Of a stretch of 64,000 nucleotides of DNA, positions 33,260 through 45,499 are shown piece after piece. A program made the position numbers and the translations under genes. Location of the stretch: assembly GCA_004352715.1 (NCBI GenBank), contig SCFE01000036.1:2220236-2284235 (forward strand), read 5' to 3'. Every line of letters starts with the position of its first letter. Position 1 is the first letter of the stretch. This stretch comes from Hofstenia miamia. Taxonomy: Eukaryota; Xenacoelomorpha; Acoela. The notes under the pieces are model-generated. The model saw only the letters and a list, made by a program, of their open reading frames with translations. It was not told the DNA's origin and searched no databases.

Positions 33260-34154
33260 CCACCCTGTTTTGGACACGTGCATGCGCTTCCCTGTTATGG
33301 TGCTGGAAGTATATGAAAATATTAACAAAATTTCACTGAAAAAATGCTATTTTTGCAAGAATATTCAAATTATTCCTATACCTAAAGTTCAGTTAATAAT
33401 GCGATCAAAGCCCATGGCAGTAACAACTAAACCTCAGAAGTCGTCGCGCGAATTTTTGATGAAAATGAAAGGGGAAAAAATTCCAGCTATAAAGAAGAAA
33501 TGGCCAGCAGGTTCAAGAAGAGGGAAATCATTATTCAACAAGACAACGCGAAGCCCCATTGTACCATTAATGATGCGTTGATTGTTTCGGAGTGTCAAAA
33601 GGATGGATGGGATATACAGTTTCGTTTTCAACCTACAAACAGTCCAGACTTGAACGTGTTGGACCTTTGATACTTCAATTCTATCCAAACTTTACAGCGC
33701 CAAAATGCTTCAAAAACAATTGACGATTTAATTGGATGTGTGGAGAAATCTTTTATCGACCTTGAGTCGAAATCTTTGAGCGATGTCTTTCTGACATTGC
33801 AATTGGTAATGGAGCAAATACTTGATTGTGGTGGCGGAAACAAGTACAAACTCCCGCATATATCGAAGATGAAATTACGCCGTGAAGGCAGATTGCAGGA
33901 AAGAATTAGATCCAACGAAACGATTATCGAATCGGCAAAAGCCATAGTCATAGGGAAAGAAGCTAGAATATAGCGTTTATAAAAGTAGTTGTTAATTATT
34001 ATTATTATTATTAATTGTTTACGTAGATAAATTTCTACAAAAGTAATGAAATATGACATTTTTTATCCATTTGTACTCTATTTTTTCATATTGGTAACTT
34101 ATTTCGGAATTTTTCAAAGAATGGGATTGGTCACTTATTTTGAAACGGAGGTAG
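33260..34154 (+). mobile_element. DD39D (plant-type) mariner relic with a Stowaway-like right end
   Basis: The right terminus, read from outside, is CTACCTCCGTTTCAAAATAA, followed by TA at 34155-34156. This closely resembles the CTCCCTCCGTTTC terminus of Stowaway and plant mariner elements. The interior encodes a matching transposase. The left terminus and N-terminal DNA-binding region were not found, so the copy is truncated. Confidence 0.75.
33270..33973 (+). pseudogene. mariner DD39D transposase, frameshift and internal stop
   Basis: The first part (33390-33510) reads EFLMKMKGEKIPAIKKKWPAG. After a frameshift the next frame reads IIQQDNAKPHC, then DGWDIQFRFQPTNSPDLNVLD and L-stop, then YFNSIQTLQ, VEKSFIDL, VFLTLQLVMEQIL and NKYKLPHISKMKLRREGRLQ to a stop at 33973. 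Counting codons, 39 residues separate the D of QQDN from the D of NVLD, the spacing DD39D that defines plant mariner-like elements. The N-terminal part is unreadable. A TGA replaces the Gly codon expected after VLDL. It cannot make an active enzyme. Confidence 0.85.
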
Positions 34155-34156
34155 TA

Positions 34157-34876
34157 TATTGATTTCAATTTATCTCGCATGTTCTGATAAGAAGGAATGT
34201 TCTATTAAAGAATAATGTGTATCCAATTTAGAATGAATGGAAATATTGAGCAGTGACATCATGAAACAATCCCATGTAAACGAGTGCGTTAGTAACTTTA
34301 AAAGTCGTTGATTTCTTTAAATGTTTTTTACAGGTGTGGGTTTTAAGATAATAACGCAATGTTTGATATTATTGTAAAAAATTTACTGTTCTATCAACTA
34401 GATGCAATGTTACCATTAAACTTTAAGCATTTTCATGATAAAGTTCAAATTTGCTTCCATTCACAAAAATTGCTTTACTAAACATTAACGCTGCTGAAAA
34501 CCCTGCTGTTAAGTCTCTCCAAGTGGGTATAATTCTTAGAAAGTGCGTTTATATTTTGCATTTAAAGTTATTGACGCACTAGTTAATATGGAGCATGGCA
34601 AATACTGAGAAAATATAAACATACTTGTTGCAGCATACAATATTTTTTTGTTTGGGTCTATTAAGATCCCATGGGAGATAAGTAAGTTTTGGAAATTTTT
34701 TTATAATATAATATGATGCTTTAAATTTATTAATAAGTTTTAGGGTAAGTACATTTTATTCATCAAAAATATGTGCAATATTTGATTGACTCCCGGATTC
34801 TTGTATGCTTGAGAAAAAATTTAAATTTTTAATGAAAATTTGCAATATATTTTATAACTAGTTTATTGTACAAAAG

Positions 34877-34917
<41 letters not shown>

Positions 34918-36440
34918 GTTCCATCTAATGCGTAAAATATACCCTAACTTGTTTTCTTGATTAGATTAACAGAAAATTCACGTTCAATTACAAAAAATCG
35001 ATTAATTTTGAAATTAATTAACAAAAATACCTTACGTTCGCATGGTTATGTTCTGGATCAGAAATTTTTTATTTCAATTTAAGCAGATTTCTTACCGCTG
35101 ATGCTTATAGAGTCCATGGAAAACCAGTCAACAAAACAGAGATCAATTGTCATTTCAATAATTGTTAGTAAAGCAAACTGCAAATAGAATTTCAAAAAAG
35201 GTATTATATACTGTAAAGACATATATCCGTATATGGTTAAGGCGCAAATTGCAAAAAAACTCAGAGGCACAATCAAAAATTCATTTTATTTGTTATCAAT
35301 TCAACGATATGAATCTATTGTCAAATAGCAGTAAAACGGAGGAAATTGCATTGTCTCTAAAAAATTTAAAAAATTTGATACTACTTTAATGTGGAGAAGA
35401 AACTATCCTGTCATAAATGGAATTTTTCATCTTGCAAAAATCTGGTAGTTATTATCTTTAGAAAACTGTCTTTTGGGATACATGTTGAAAAATTCTAAAG
35501 AATATATATTGCATTACCCGCTCACATTGAGTACTGTCACATATGCTTCTTCTGTTTTGTTAGGCAATTTGAACGAAAGAAAAAACGCAAAATTTGAAGT
35601 AATCACTAAAGACGGGTGTACTCGATGGGGTACTCACCCCATCCTGGTTAAATTTGTCTGTGACTCAGCCCCTTGTTTGTGTTTCGGAATTGTTTATTGA
35701 AAAATTGAATTTGGTCAAAATATATAATATGAAGACAGTACTCATATTTATAGCCCCCTTGTTAGTTACTTAGAAGTACAGCCCTATACTAAAGCATGTG
35801 GCTTCCACATTGATGTTACCAGAAGATATCATCATAAATCTCACTAATGCTGCTGTTTTTAAAGCTCAATTGAAAATATCAAAGATAACAATAGGCATCC
35901 TTTACATTGCCTTATGTACAATACTGACCAACTGCTCACGTATGTGCCTTCGCAATACTCTCTATCAACATTGATACGGGAAATAAAGGCCTTAACTATT
36001 ATAGAATATGTGATTATCAGAACAATGTAGCTATAATCCAAGTACACGTCTAGTATCAATGTGTCATCAATTTCTGTTTTTATCACTAAAAAGTGCATTA
36101 TGAGCATTTACACACATTTGTAGTAATTTTTGTTAATTTCTATGTAATTGAACATCCATCCTCAAGCTAACATGACAATAAACAAACAGTGCAGATACTG
36201 TTAGTAGTTCAGATTACAAATGTTGATTACATTTTTGGTGATAACAAATTATTCAAACAGTTTTTCCTTGCTCCTATGATAAATTATGAAAATATCAGCA
36301 AATTATATTTTTTGATCTGAGAATATTGTTGCATGACTAACAACGCGTAAAACAAATTATGTGCTAAACTTGAATCACTTGTTTAAAATCACTATTTACA
36401 ATTCAAAATTTACAATAGTCAATTATCAAAATGTCCGTTC
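34157..36440. other. intergenic sequence with a TA microsatellite
   Basis: A (TA)n tract lies at about 34880-34912. Open frames at 35162-35389 and 35473-35700 match no known family and have no supporting signals. Confidence 0.5.
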
Positions 36441-36444
36441 CTTC

Positions 36445-39400
36445 TACTTGTCCAGAGTTTGAAGCAAAAGTCCGGAATTAGGACTATTCATCGTGGTTAG
36501 TGGATCAGCTAGCATTGTCACAGATTTCACCAGACTAATCGAACAGTTGTTAATTGACACCGCGTCACAAATATAATTTTTGTCATTAGTTAATCACTTT
36601 TCCTTCAATGATGATTGAGCTGGCGCTTCAATTGCAGATATCAGCGCCTTGCTGTCAGTGATAAAGCGTATGTAAATATCTAGCTTCTTGGTAAATGAGC
36701 TAACTAGTTGGCTACAGTAATAGGCCACGTCAGTAGTGTCCGCAAGCAAAGCGACGAATGCGATGGCAGACCATTGAATAACATAGTTTCCAATGAGAAT
36801 TATGCATCCTCCCCAATTAGGGGAATCAAACGAAGGCATCAGAGTACGCAAAGACATTGGAAAGATCATTAGCTTCGTTGTTGTATTTTAGTGTAACCTT
36901 CTTATGTTTGACGTCTCGTATTAACTTGTTCATGGCAAGCATATGTTCATCAATTTATTCAATTGATGCTAATGACAATCTCGAAAGTTTGTAAGAAATA
37001 TCTGGCCGCGTAAATGTACTGAGCCAAAGCAGCTTCCCAATATTAAAAGAAAATGTTGCTCTTAAATTATCATCATTTAATGACATTCCGATGCGTACTG
37101 TTTTTGAGATATTTCATACAAATTATCAATTCGGCGTATTTGTAATCCAAAAATTTGTTTAAGATATTACCAACTTCGGTTATTCTACCAACTTTAACCA
37201 TGTTTTGAATTGATTTCAAGAAATCGCTTACCCATTGATCACTGCCATAAACAATTATGGTGTCAACATGTATAAGAATGATTCCCAGTTTCTTCTCTTT
37301 GAATGTAAAAGTGAATACCGCACGATCAAGATCACATACCATGCCACCTAAATCAGACATGTTAAGTTTCCAAACACAATCTACTGGGCAATCAATGTCT
37401 TTTGGAGGAACAACAAATATCCCTACGAAGTGGGTCTCCCTGGAGGAATGCTGTTTTTATATCAATGAGGTTGCATATCCATTTCATTGCACTAGCAATA
37501 GACAGTGTCACGCGTTGTGACATAAGTGATGCTGTAGGGGAGTGCGATTCATCATATTCCTGGTCTTGAAAGCCTCGCATATCCAATCGAGCGTTGGGAA
37601 GTGTTTCACCACATTCTAACGTAAGTACCCATCGTGCCGAAATTACATTTTTATTGTCTTTCAACGTGTTTCATTTCACAACCTCAAACACATTGTTTGC
37701 TATCCAGCTCTCTATTTCAATTTTCTTTGCATCATAATAAGGATCATCTTCGCCAAGAGAACGACAAACTCTCCATATAGATCTGGAATGTGTCTCACTC
37801 GACTAGACGTTTTCTTCAAACTGGTCACATTCTTTATCAGGTCTTAATGATTCTTTACTACCTTCATCATTTTCTGAATTTATGTATTCGTCCTCAATGT
37901 CATCGTCACTGTCAATGCCCTTTTTGCCTTCCAAAAGCTTTTGCGTTTCAACTGACACTTCAATCTCCGGAGCTGAGTCGGGACTCTTCTTACTTACTAT
38001 TACTTCCTTTTCAATATCATTTACAGAGGTATGCCGTCTGAGAGTATTTCTAAGATACCTCACATACTTCTAAGCGTGCTTAATTTAGATTTCAATGTCC
38101 TCTTGTGAAACAACCACTGCCAGTCCACGCCAATGCTTATCATCTCTGGATCGATACAGGACCTTCTCGCCAACTCAGAAATGTTCCCCGTTGCCTGGCC
38201 TTGACTTTGCTAAGAGAGAATGTCTAAAACGGTCAGAACAACAGCCTGTGAAAAAGCAATTTGTACCTTCTCTAGTACCTGAGGTGCTGGCGACTATGTC
38301 TTCAAAGGAAAATGTAGAAAGTGCTTCCTCAGTGAGAACACCCTTAATAAATGAATTTTTACCGAATATTACTTGATAAGGAGAATACCCATTCCTATTT
38401 GGGTAAGAGTTTTTAGCAAAAACGGACATCTTTAGAATAGTCCGAATGTCAGCGGAAGGTTCATCTGCTTCAATACGTCTTCACGTCTTAAAGTCTCTTT
38501 AAAATACTGTTGTGCCTCACCACAATACCCAAACTGAAAGCAGAGTACGGAGCAGTTACAGAAAGTTCAATACCCAGGTGATCACAATCAGTTAACATCA
38601 ATTCTGAACCAAACTCCTTGCCATTATCAGGGAGTATACATTTACTAAATCCAAAAATACTGCACCACTCAGATATGTACTCATTAATAACATTTTGCTA
38701 CTCTTCAAAGTCAATGGCATGGACATACTAAACCGACTAAAAAGGTCGATAATGTGAAATACCCAGCAAGGATTACTAAACTCAGAAAGCAAAAGAGATC
38801 AAATCCTACTGCCTCATTAAATCGTGTAGAGGAAACGTAGCCACTGATTTTCAATTAGGCCGTTTGTTTTGACAACAAATTAGATTCTAAAACTAATTTA
38901 GAGCACATTATATTAGATGACAAAAGAAACTGATACAACTTCCTACTGCTGGGGTGACAAAATTGCTTATGAACATTTCGCAAGTCAGCCAAGGAAAGTC
39001 TACTTTCGACATGCAAAACATTATGATTTCTTGACATGCTCTCAGTTTTATTCATTGCACACAGTACAATGGCAATATGTTTACTCCGCGTAGTAATGAT
39101 AAGCTGAACAACACCTTCCAACTCAATTACAGACTTACGTAAATCAATAATAGCTCCCATGCGCGATAATGACCTTGTGAACAAAGAAGAGGTAACTTAC
39201 CTTCAACAATATGAACTGAAAGGTAGTGAAATCCCACTGGTAGCTGAATAGGTAATAGTACAAGATACCTGGCGTCTTATTGTCTGTGCCCATCGCCAAA
39301 GACAAAAAAGGAAGTAGACTTCTTGATAGAAAGCGCGCTGATATCTAAAGAAGCACAGTATAAATACCGATAAAACCATTTGGTACCAGCAACAGTCGTA

Positions 39401-40140
39401 CTGAACATGCAGTATCAATAATAGCATAAAGTGGCTTCTCGTTACAATATTCAGAAAACTCGGAATAGACAAGATATGTTTCTCAAACTATTCACCATGG
39501 GCATGATTATCAGTGTCATTAGGGTTTGAGCGCGCATTATTGTCCTCCATTGAATTCCATTGAATTAACTGATTGATGCTTATCTAGACAATCCTGGGCG
39601 CAGTGAAATCTCGAGTTGCACACTGCACATGGACGCTGTGTGCTTGGTTCAGGTATGTTCCAGCTTTTGCCTTGGTATCGTCTTCAAGTTCCACAAATGC
39701 GACCACGAAATGTATTAGTAATTCAATATGAAGCTTTGGTTTTAACTTTAACACTTGGGCCAGCAGAACCATACGGAATCGGTGTAGGCAGTGCCAGAAC
39801 TCTCTGAAAGGTGAATGTATTAGTAATTCAATATGAAGCTTTGGTTTTAACTTAAACACTTGGCCAGTCAGAACCATACGGAATCGATGTAGGCAGTGCC
39901 AGAACTCTCTGAAAGGTGAATGTTATGTCTTTGAGTATAAGCTTAGAAGAACCCAATATAACCCTTCTCTCAGTCTCTACAACATTAGTTTTAAACTGCA
40001 AAAAAAGCTGATAAGCTGTATCTTCTTCACCCGACAGAAAACATAAGTCAAGATGTTTGAGCAGTTCTTTCAAACCTTCTTCAGAAGTTAGTACGGATTC
40101 ATCCAGTTCCAAAGCTCTGTCTCTTGCATTACCGGACAGT
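36445..40140 (-). pseudogene. Ty1/Copia-type retrotransposon relic
   Basis: All Copia domains appear in the correct order on the minus strand, in several frames. A Gag region lies at 39852-40112 (LLKHLDLCFLSGEEDTAYQ) and continues into a duplicated segment. The GAG-pre-integrase block is at 38855-39184 (LRNVHKQFCHPSSRKLYQ). The integrase core is at 38598-38792 (FHIIDLFSRFSMSMPL) and its downstream part at 38175-38429 (NGYSPYQVIFGKNSF). Reverse transcriptase follows at 37392-37664 (ISARWVLTLECGE, SPTASLMSQRVTLSIAS, LIDIKTAFLQGD) and 37073-37360 (LGIILIHVDTIIVYGS, the decayed DD box). RNase H covers 36447-36869 (ITDSKALISAI, then VTMLADPLT). Placing integrase before reverse transcriptase is diagnostic for Copia. 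LTRs were not recognised. Stops and frameshifts are frequent. Confidence 0.88.
39711..39920. repeat. 105-bp tandem duplication inside the Copia relic
   Basis: The unit beginning tgtattagtaattcaatatg at 39711 repeats from 39816 with a handful of differences. 105 bases equal 35 codons, and on the minus strand both copies stay in one frame (each containing KLKPKLHIELLIH). Confidence 0.9.
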
Positions 40141-40301
40141 TGAAAAAGTACAGTACACAGTTTGTGGAAAGTGGAAAAAAGAATGAAATCTAAAATTATA
40201 ATGTATATTAAACTAACTAAATGAATGAAAACTATTCATAACAGACATTGCACTAAGTCTTTCTTAAATATGTATAAATGGATTACAAATCTGCTAAACA
40301 A

Positions 40302-41663
40302 TTACAAAAGAGTCATGTATAGTTCTCGCTCTTTTTCAATGTCGCCGCTCCCTTCTAATATGCTGACCTCCAAAGTGCGCTTAAACTCAATATAGTGACT
40401 AATAAATGTATTTCCAATAATCTCTTTAAGCTCCAAATCGTTTTCTAAGTGATTTAGAGAATCTTCAAGACTTGTAGGTAGTCGATCATAGTTAGATTCA
40501 TTTCCATCATATGCTGGTATATCAAGATTTTTAGACATACCATCAAATCCAGCGGCAATTATTCCCAATAGAACGACATGGGGATTTGACAAACCGCTGG
40601 AAGCTCTTACTTCTAAATATGTACAAGATTCTGATTCATTTTTTGCTCTAATAAAAGATTCCCTGGACTCAATTCCCCATGTCGCCATGTAAGGAACAAA
40701 CCCACCAGGCTGAAGACGTCGATAGCAATTGACAGTTGGGCTTAACAACGCACACAGTGCTTTAGCATGAGCAACAATGCCACTGATAAACTGATGAGCT
40801 AAAATTGAAAGATGGTCCTCAGAATTCGCGTCATAGAACAAGTTTTTTGTTTTTTCACTGTTCCAAATTGAGAAATTGAAGTGACCACTATTTGTTGATG
40901 AATTCTCACTACTTTTGCTCATAAAAGTGGCCTTGAAATTATGTTGTTTAAAGGTTTCTAGAACAGCTTGCTTAAAAAGAAAAGCGCCATCGGGTGCCTG
41001 TATGCCAAACTTAGGGAAGATTGTAATTTCCATTTGCCCATTTCCATATTCACTGTTGATTGAACGAATGGGTAAGCCGGCGGTTTTAAGTGACTTTCGT
41101 AGTTCTAGTATTGGACTTTCAAGGTTTTGCATTATTTGGTTGCTGTAAATATGTAGACCTTCCCACGCAGGAGTCACTTCATCTTTCTCAAAAACGGTGA
41201 ACTCATATTCCATTGCTGAATATATTGATAAACCCTTTTCCTCCAATTTACCCAGTAATCGATTTAAAGCATGTCGTGGTGAGTGGAAAAATTCCGATTT
41301 ATCATCCTTCCAATATAAATCTGAGATCACTTCGAGAACTTTTTGGCCAAGCTTTTTTGAAGATATGCACCAAGTGTTATTGTAAGGAACTGTATTTGCA
41401 GGTACTAGGAACATATCGGGAAAGCCGAGAGACTTAATAACTTCTGGTACAAAAAGCTTCGAATTAGGCCCAAATGTATACAATCCACTAAACATTCCCA
41501 TGCCACCTTCTTCTTTAATTACACGTCCAAAAACTTCAGCGGGAATGCTCTTGCTTCTTGAGATTCCATTAATATCACAAACAGTTAAATTGATGACATC
41601 ATAGTGTTTTACTTCACTGTATAGTTTGGACAAAACTTTATTGTAATCCTTGTAGAACGTCAT
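40302..41663 (-). CDS. lengsin-like / type I glutamine synthetase-family protein, intronless
   Basis: The family makes glutamine from glutamate, ammonia and ATP; lengsin-like animal members are non-enzymatic relatives. The 453-residue frame is uninterrupted. The N-terminal beta-grasp reads VCDINGISRSKSIP (about 28-41). In the catalytic domain, EYE (Glu152, Glu154), SEYGNGQMEI (Glu205, Glu212), NSGHFNFSIW (His261), NCYRRLQPGG (Arg315-316), WGIESRESFIR (Arg334, Arg339) and YLEVRAS followed by NPHVVLLGIIAAG (Glu351, Arg353) match GS-I blocks. The block normally HxH has only one His (HFN), which hints at reduced or changed catalysis. The ATG context and the full domain support this start. A single exon between transposon relics suggests a retrocopy or an intron-poor lineage. 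Confidence 0.85.
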   Translation of the reverse strand: MTFYKDYNKVLSKLYSEVKHYDVINLTVCDINGISRSKSIPAEVFGRVIKEEGGMGMFSGLYTFGPNSKLFVPEVIKSLGFPDMFLVPANTVPYNNTWCISSKKLGQKVLEVISDLYWKDDKSEFFHSPRHALNRLLGKLEEKGLSIYSAMEYEFTVFEKDEVTPAWEGLHIYSNQIMQNLESPILELRKSLKTAGLPIRSINSEYGNGQMEITIFPKFGIQAPDGAFLFKQAVLETFKQHNFKATFMSKSSENSSTNSGHFNFSIWNSEKTKNLFYDANSEDHLSILAHQFISGIVAHAKALCALLSPTVNCYRRLQPGGFVPYMATWGIESRESFIRAKNESESCTYLEVRASSGLSNPHVVLLGIIAAGFDGMSKNLDIPAYDGNESNYDRLPTSLEDSLNHLENDLELKEIIGNTFISHYIEFKRTLEVSILEGSGDIEKERELYMTLL

Positions 41664-42162
41664 TTCATAAAATTAAGTAATTACTACGGAAATATTCAGA
41701 TGTGTAAATTCGAATTGCATGTTGACATGCTACACAAACAACGGAACTAAGAAATGGTAGGAATATATACAGTTTAAATGCACGTTCTAAACATATGCAC
41801 ACAAACAAGTAAAACTATTATGGAGAAAATGGAAATGTAACATTGTGTGGCTGCAATTTTCAAATTTCAAATAAATAAGATCGAATCCTTACTTAATAAT
41901 AAAACAGTACTATTATATTTATTTTTCAATGGTGGAGCAACTGAGGGCAGTTGAACTCTCTCCCTTGTTAAATTTGTAATTTAAAGACTAAAATTGCACT
42001 GATTTAGTCATTGTGCTGGGTAATAAATGTAACTCCCCACCTAAACCAAAATTTTTTTTGCCGCCACAGATATCTTCTATTAAGTTGTTCCAAGAAATTT
42101 TAATTTTCGTATTAACTAGTAATATTATTGCAAACCATAAAAAATTTAATATGCAAATCGAT

Positions 42163-42194
<32 letters not shown>

Positions 42195-42333
42195 NNNNNN
42201 NNNNNNNNNNNNNNNNNNNNNNNNNNNNNNNNNNNNNNNNNNNNNNNNNNNNNNNNNNNNNNNNNNNNNNNNNNNNNNNNNNNNNNNNNNNNNNNNNNNN
42301 NNNNNNNNNNNNNNNNNNNNNNNNNNNNNNNNN

Positions 42334-42366
<33 letters not shown>

Positions 42367-42932
42367 TTATACATTGAGATGTAATTCTATCTTTTTTAAA
42401 TTAGAGTTATCTTTTTATTTTTTTGACAGAAAGTGGATATGAATGGATTGAAAATAATTTTTCCATTTGCAAGGCTTGCAGATTTCGCTGAAAATGTACT
42501 CAAATAAAATTTTCACCTAATTTATAATAATAATGTCAAAAAATTTGAAAGTTAAATAGTACGTTAATCCATATGTTAATAACTCAAGACGGCCCTTAAA
42601 TAGTAGTAGTAGTAGCAGTAGTAGTAGTAGTATGATTTTTTAAATAAATTTAATTTCATCATCTATTATTATTATTACTACTACAACTATAAATCGGCAT
42701 AAATTGCCAACAATATATAACTAAGCAATATATAAGTAGAAGCAATCGAATTAAGTAAATGATTAGATGTCCTTGTGACAAAAGTTCAACTCTCAAGTAA
42801 ATATTAGTGCATTAGAGTTCTTGTCAAAGGGTGGGGAGGATGATGCTACAATAAATAACTATTAATATATAGTATATATTATGTAGATTGCAATCCCAAA
42901 ATCTAAGAAGTCTGATTTGCCTACGTTCCTAT
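41664..42932. other. intergenic sequence with TA and TAG microsatellites and a gap
   Basis: (TA)n surrounds a 139-N gap (42195-42333). A (TAG)n tract is at about 42600-42632, and ATT/ACT repeats follow near 42662-42685. No gene was recognised. Confidence 0.6.
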
Positions 42933-43253
42933 TAGAGAGTGACAATATGAGTTTACTATGGACCCAAACCCAAATCGATCAGAATATTCACTAGCCGAAC
43001 ACGAAGGTCACAAAACATATTTTATTGGCAATATTCACGTCTTAGATCATCGCTTGATACGGTAAACATGGAAATTAATCTGTAATATTTAACTTCCTAA
43101 GTTTTTTGCAAATCGACTGGTGGATAACATGGTATCTTATTGATCAATCAATCTAAAATTCTACACGAACACCATCCGAGCTGCAAATTTGATAGGCGAA
43201 CGCGACTTGAAATCCGAAATCGGGTTTAATCAGGTACCCGATATCACTCTCTA
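42933..43253 (-). mobile_element. hAT-type MITE, copy 1
   Basis: Ends TAGAGAGTGACA (left) and, on the complement, TAGAGAGTGATA (right) form inverted repeats. The flanking 8 bases, gttcctat (42925-42932) and gcctctat (43254-43261), match at six of eight positions, as an aged 8-bp hAT duplication would. TAGAG fits the hAT terminal pattern YARNG. The complement contains atcgggtacctgattaaac and, near the other end, a gggtttgggtccat phrase, both shared with copy 2 at 53696-54254. Confidence 0.75.
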
Positions 43254-43261
43254 GCCTCTAT

Positions 43262-45490
43262 ATATGCATTATTTGGCTTTCAGACTGAAAATCTGCATGC
43301 ATCTATATCCAAAGTTAATTTTACACTGAAGGAAACTTTTCAAATAATAAACAAAGTATGTTGTCAATTTGAATTTGGAAATACGTATTTGAAAATTGCG
43401 AATTATCATTTCTTGGAATTAGTACTAGTAGTTGTTTACAAAAACAGTATTAAACAAATCAAAACATAAAATATTTCTCAATTACCGGCAGGGGCGCACC
43501 CAGCTTTTTTTCTGAGGAGGGGAACTATTCTTTAGTATATATATATATATATATATATATNNNNNNNNNNNNNNNNNNNNNNNNNNNNNNNNNNNNNNNN
43601 NNNNNNNNNNNNNNNNNNNNNNNNNNNNNNNNNNNNNNNNNNNNNNNNNNNNNNNNNNNNNNNNNNNNNNNNNNNNNNNNNNNNNNNNNNNNNNNNNNNN
43701 NNNNNNNNNNNNNNNNNNNNNNNNNNNNNNNNNNNNNNNNNNNNNNNNNNNNNNNNNNNNNNNNNNNNNNNNNNNNNNNNNNNNNNNNNNNNNNNNNNNN
43801 NNNNNNNNNNNNNNNNNNNNNNNNNNNNNNNNNNNNNNNNNNNNNNNNNNNNNNNNNNNNNNNNNNNNNNNNNNNNNNNNNNNNNNNNNNNNNNNNNNNN
43901 NNNNNNNNNNNNNNNNNNNNNNNNNNNNNNNNNNNNNNNNNNNNNNNNNNNNNNNNNNNNNNNNNNNNNNNNNNNNNNNNNNNNNNNNNNNNNNNNNNNN
44001 NNNNNNNNNNNNNNNNNNNNNNNNNNNNNNNNNNNNNNNNNNNNNNNNNNNNNNNNNNNNNNNNNNNNNNNNNNNNNNNNNNNNNNNNNNNNNNNNNNNN
44101 NNNNNNNNNNNNNNNNNNNNNNNNNNNNNNNNNNNNNNNNNNNNNNNNNNNNNNNNNNNNNNNNNNNNNNNNNNNNNNNNNNNNNNNNNNNNNNNNNNNN
44201 NNNNNNNNNNNNNNNNNNNNNNNNNNNNNNNNNNNNNNNNNNNNNNNNNNNNNNNNNNNNNNNNNNNNNNNNNNNNNNNNNNNNNNNNNNNNNNNNNNNN
44301 NNNNNNNNNNNNNNNNNNNNNNNNNNNNNNNNNNNNNNNNNNNNNNNNNNNNNNNNNNNNNNNNNNNNNNNNNNNNNNNNNNNNNNNNNNNNNNNNNNNN
44401 NNNNNNNNNNNNNNNNNNNNNNNNNNNNNNNNNNNNNNNNNNNNNNNNNNNNNNNNNNNNNNNNNNNNNNNNNNNNNNNNNNNNNNNNNNNNNNNNNNNN
44501 NNNNNNNNNNNNNNNNNNNNNNNNNNNNNNNNNNNNNNNNNNNNNNNNNNNNNNNNNNNNTATCATTAAATACTTCATTTTTGAACATAGTAAAGCTTTT
44601 TAATGTTTATTGAAATAGCTATTTCTCCTAAATATGAGATCTAGAGTACCACATAAGTCCAAGCCCCAGAAATAAACGACTAGTTCACTAATAATTATTT
44701 CAAAAACAGTAATTATTGATTTCCATAAGAATGAAGTTTGCTAAATTTGATTCTTGAAATTGAATCGTAAGTTTTGATACAATCAATATAGGATATGAAT
44801 AAATGAAAAGGAATTTATAAATCAATGCATTTAGAAGAAATAACTTGAGTTTGACATTTTCCAGCATAAAGTATGTTTACTTGAAGTAGAGATAGTTGCA
44901 CTTTCTATAAAATGAAATATAGTTTTCTCAATACACCGTAATGGCATGGTTTGTTAGTAGAACCGTGTGAAAAAATAATATTAAATATTTGTTCACATAT
45001 TTGGCTCACATTTTGATAATACTATATGAGCAAGTTTTCACCTGTTATATCCACACCCATGTTTTAGCACATATTTAATCGTTTTAGACATATTACAATT
45101 GACAAATTGGGTTTCAGGAAATTTCGCATTAGCCCAGAATTGCCAAATCTAAAATTGCGTTGCAGAGAGAGTATTCCGTAAATTTGAGGTTGCTCTGATA
45201 GACTGCAGGAACAACGCTTTTGGAAACAAACTTATGCAAACTTGGGTTTTGTGCATTGTACATTGACGAATTGTAATAATATTTATCTCAGAATTATGTT
45301 TTTAGGCACATATTTTAGCACATATTTGAATACATTTTATATTATATATTTGACCCATTTTAAGACATAAAATTGGCAGCTCTATTTATAAGTAACTAAT
45401 CTCCCTGATATATTTATATTAATGTATTCCACAAACTTAAAATCTAAAGTATATTTATTATTTTTCCTACTAATCGTTTTATTTATAGTT
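43262..45490. other. intergenic sequence with a 1000-N gap
   Basis: A hAT-like phrase (caggggcgcacccag, about 43490-43504) precedes a (TA)n tract and exactly 1000 N (43561-44560). The remaining sequence up to the CR1 relic holds nothing recognisable. Confidence 0.5.
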
Positions 45491-45499
45491 TGTAATATG

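Noticed and set aside
32527-33260. Left terminus of the DD39D mariner
   Set aside because: No complement of the CTACCTCCGTTTC end was found; the similar gactccgtttc at about 29365 lacks the adjacent TA and the following match.
33434-34059. Minus-strand frames of 84 and 143 codons
   Set aside because: They are antisense to the DD39D transposase, whose plus-strand motifs are unmistakable.
43482-44588. Frames of about 350-370 codons across the third 1000-N gap
   Set aside because: N and (TA)n only.
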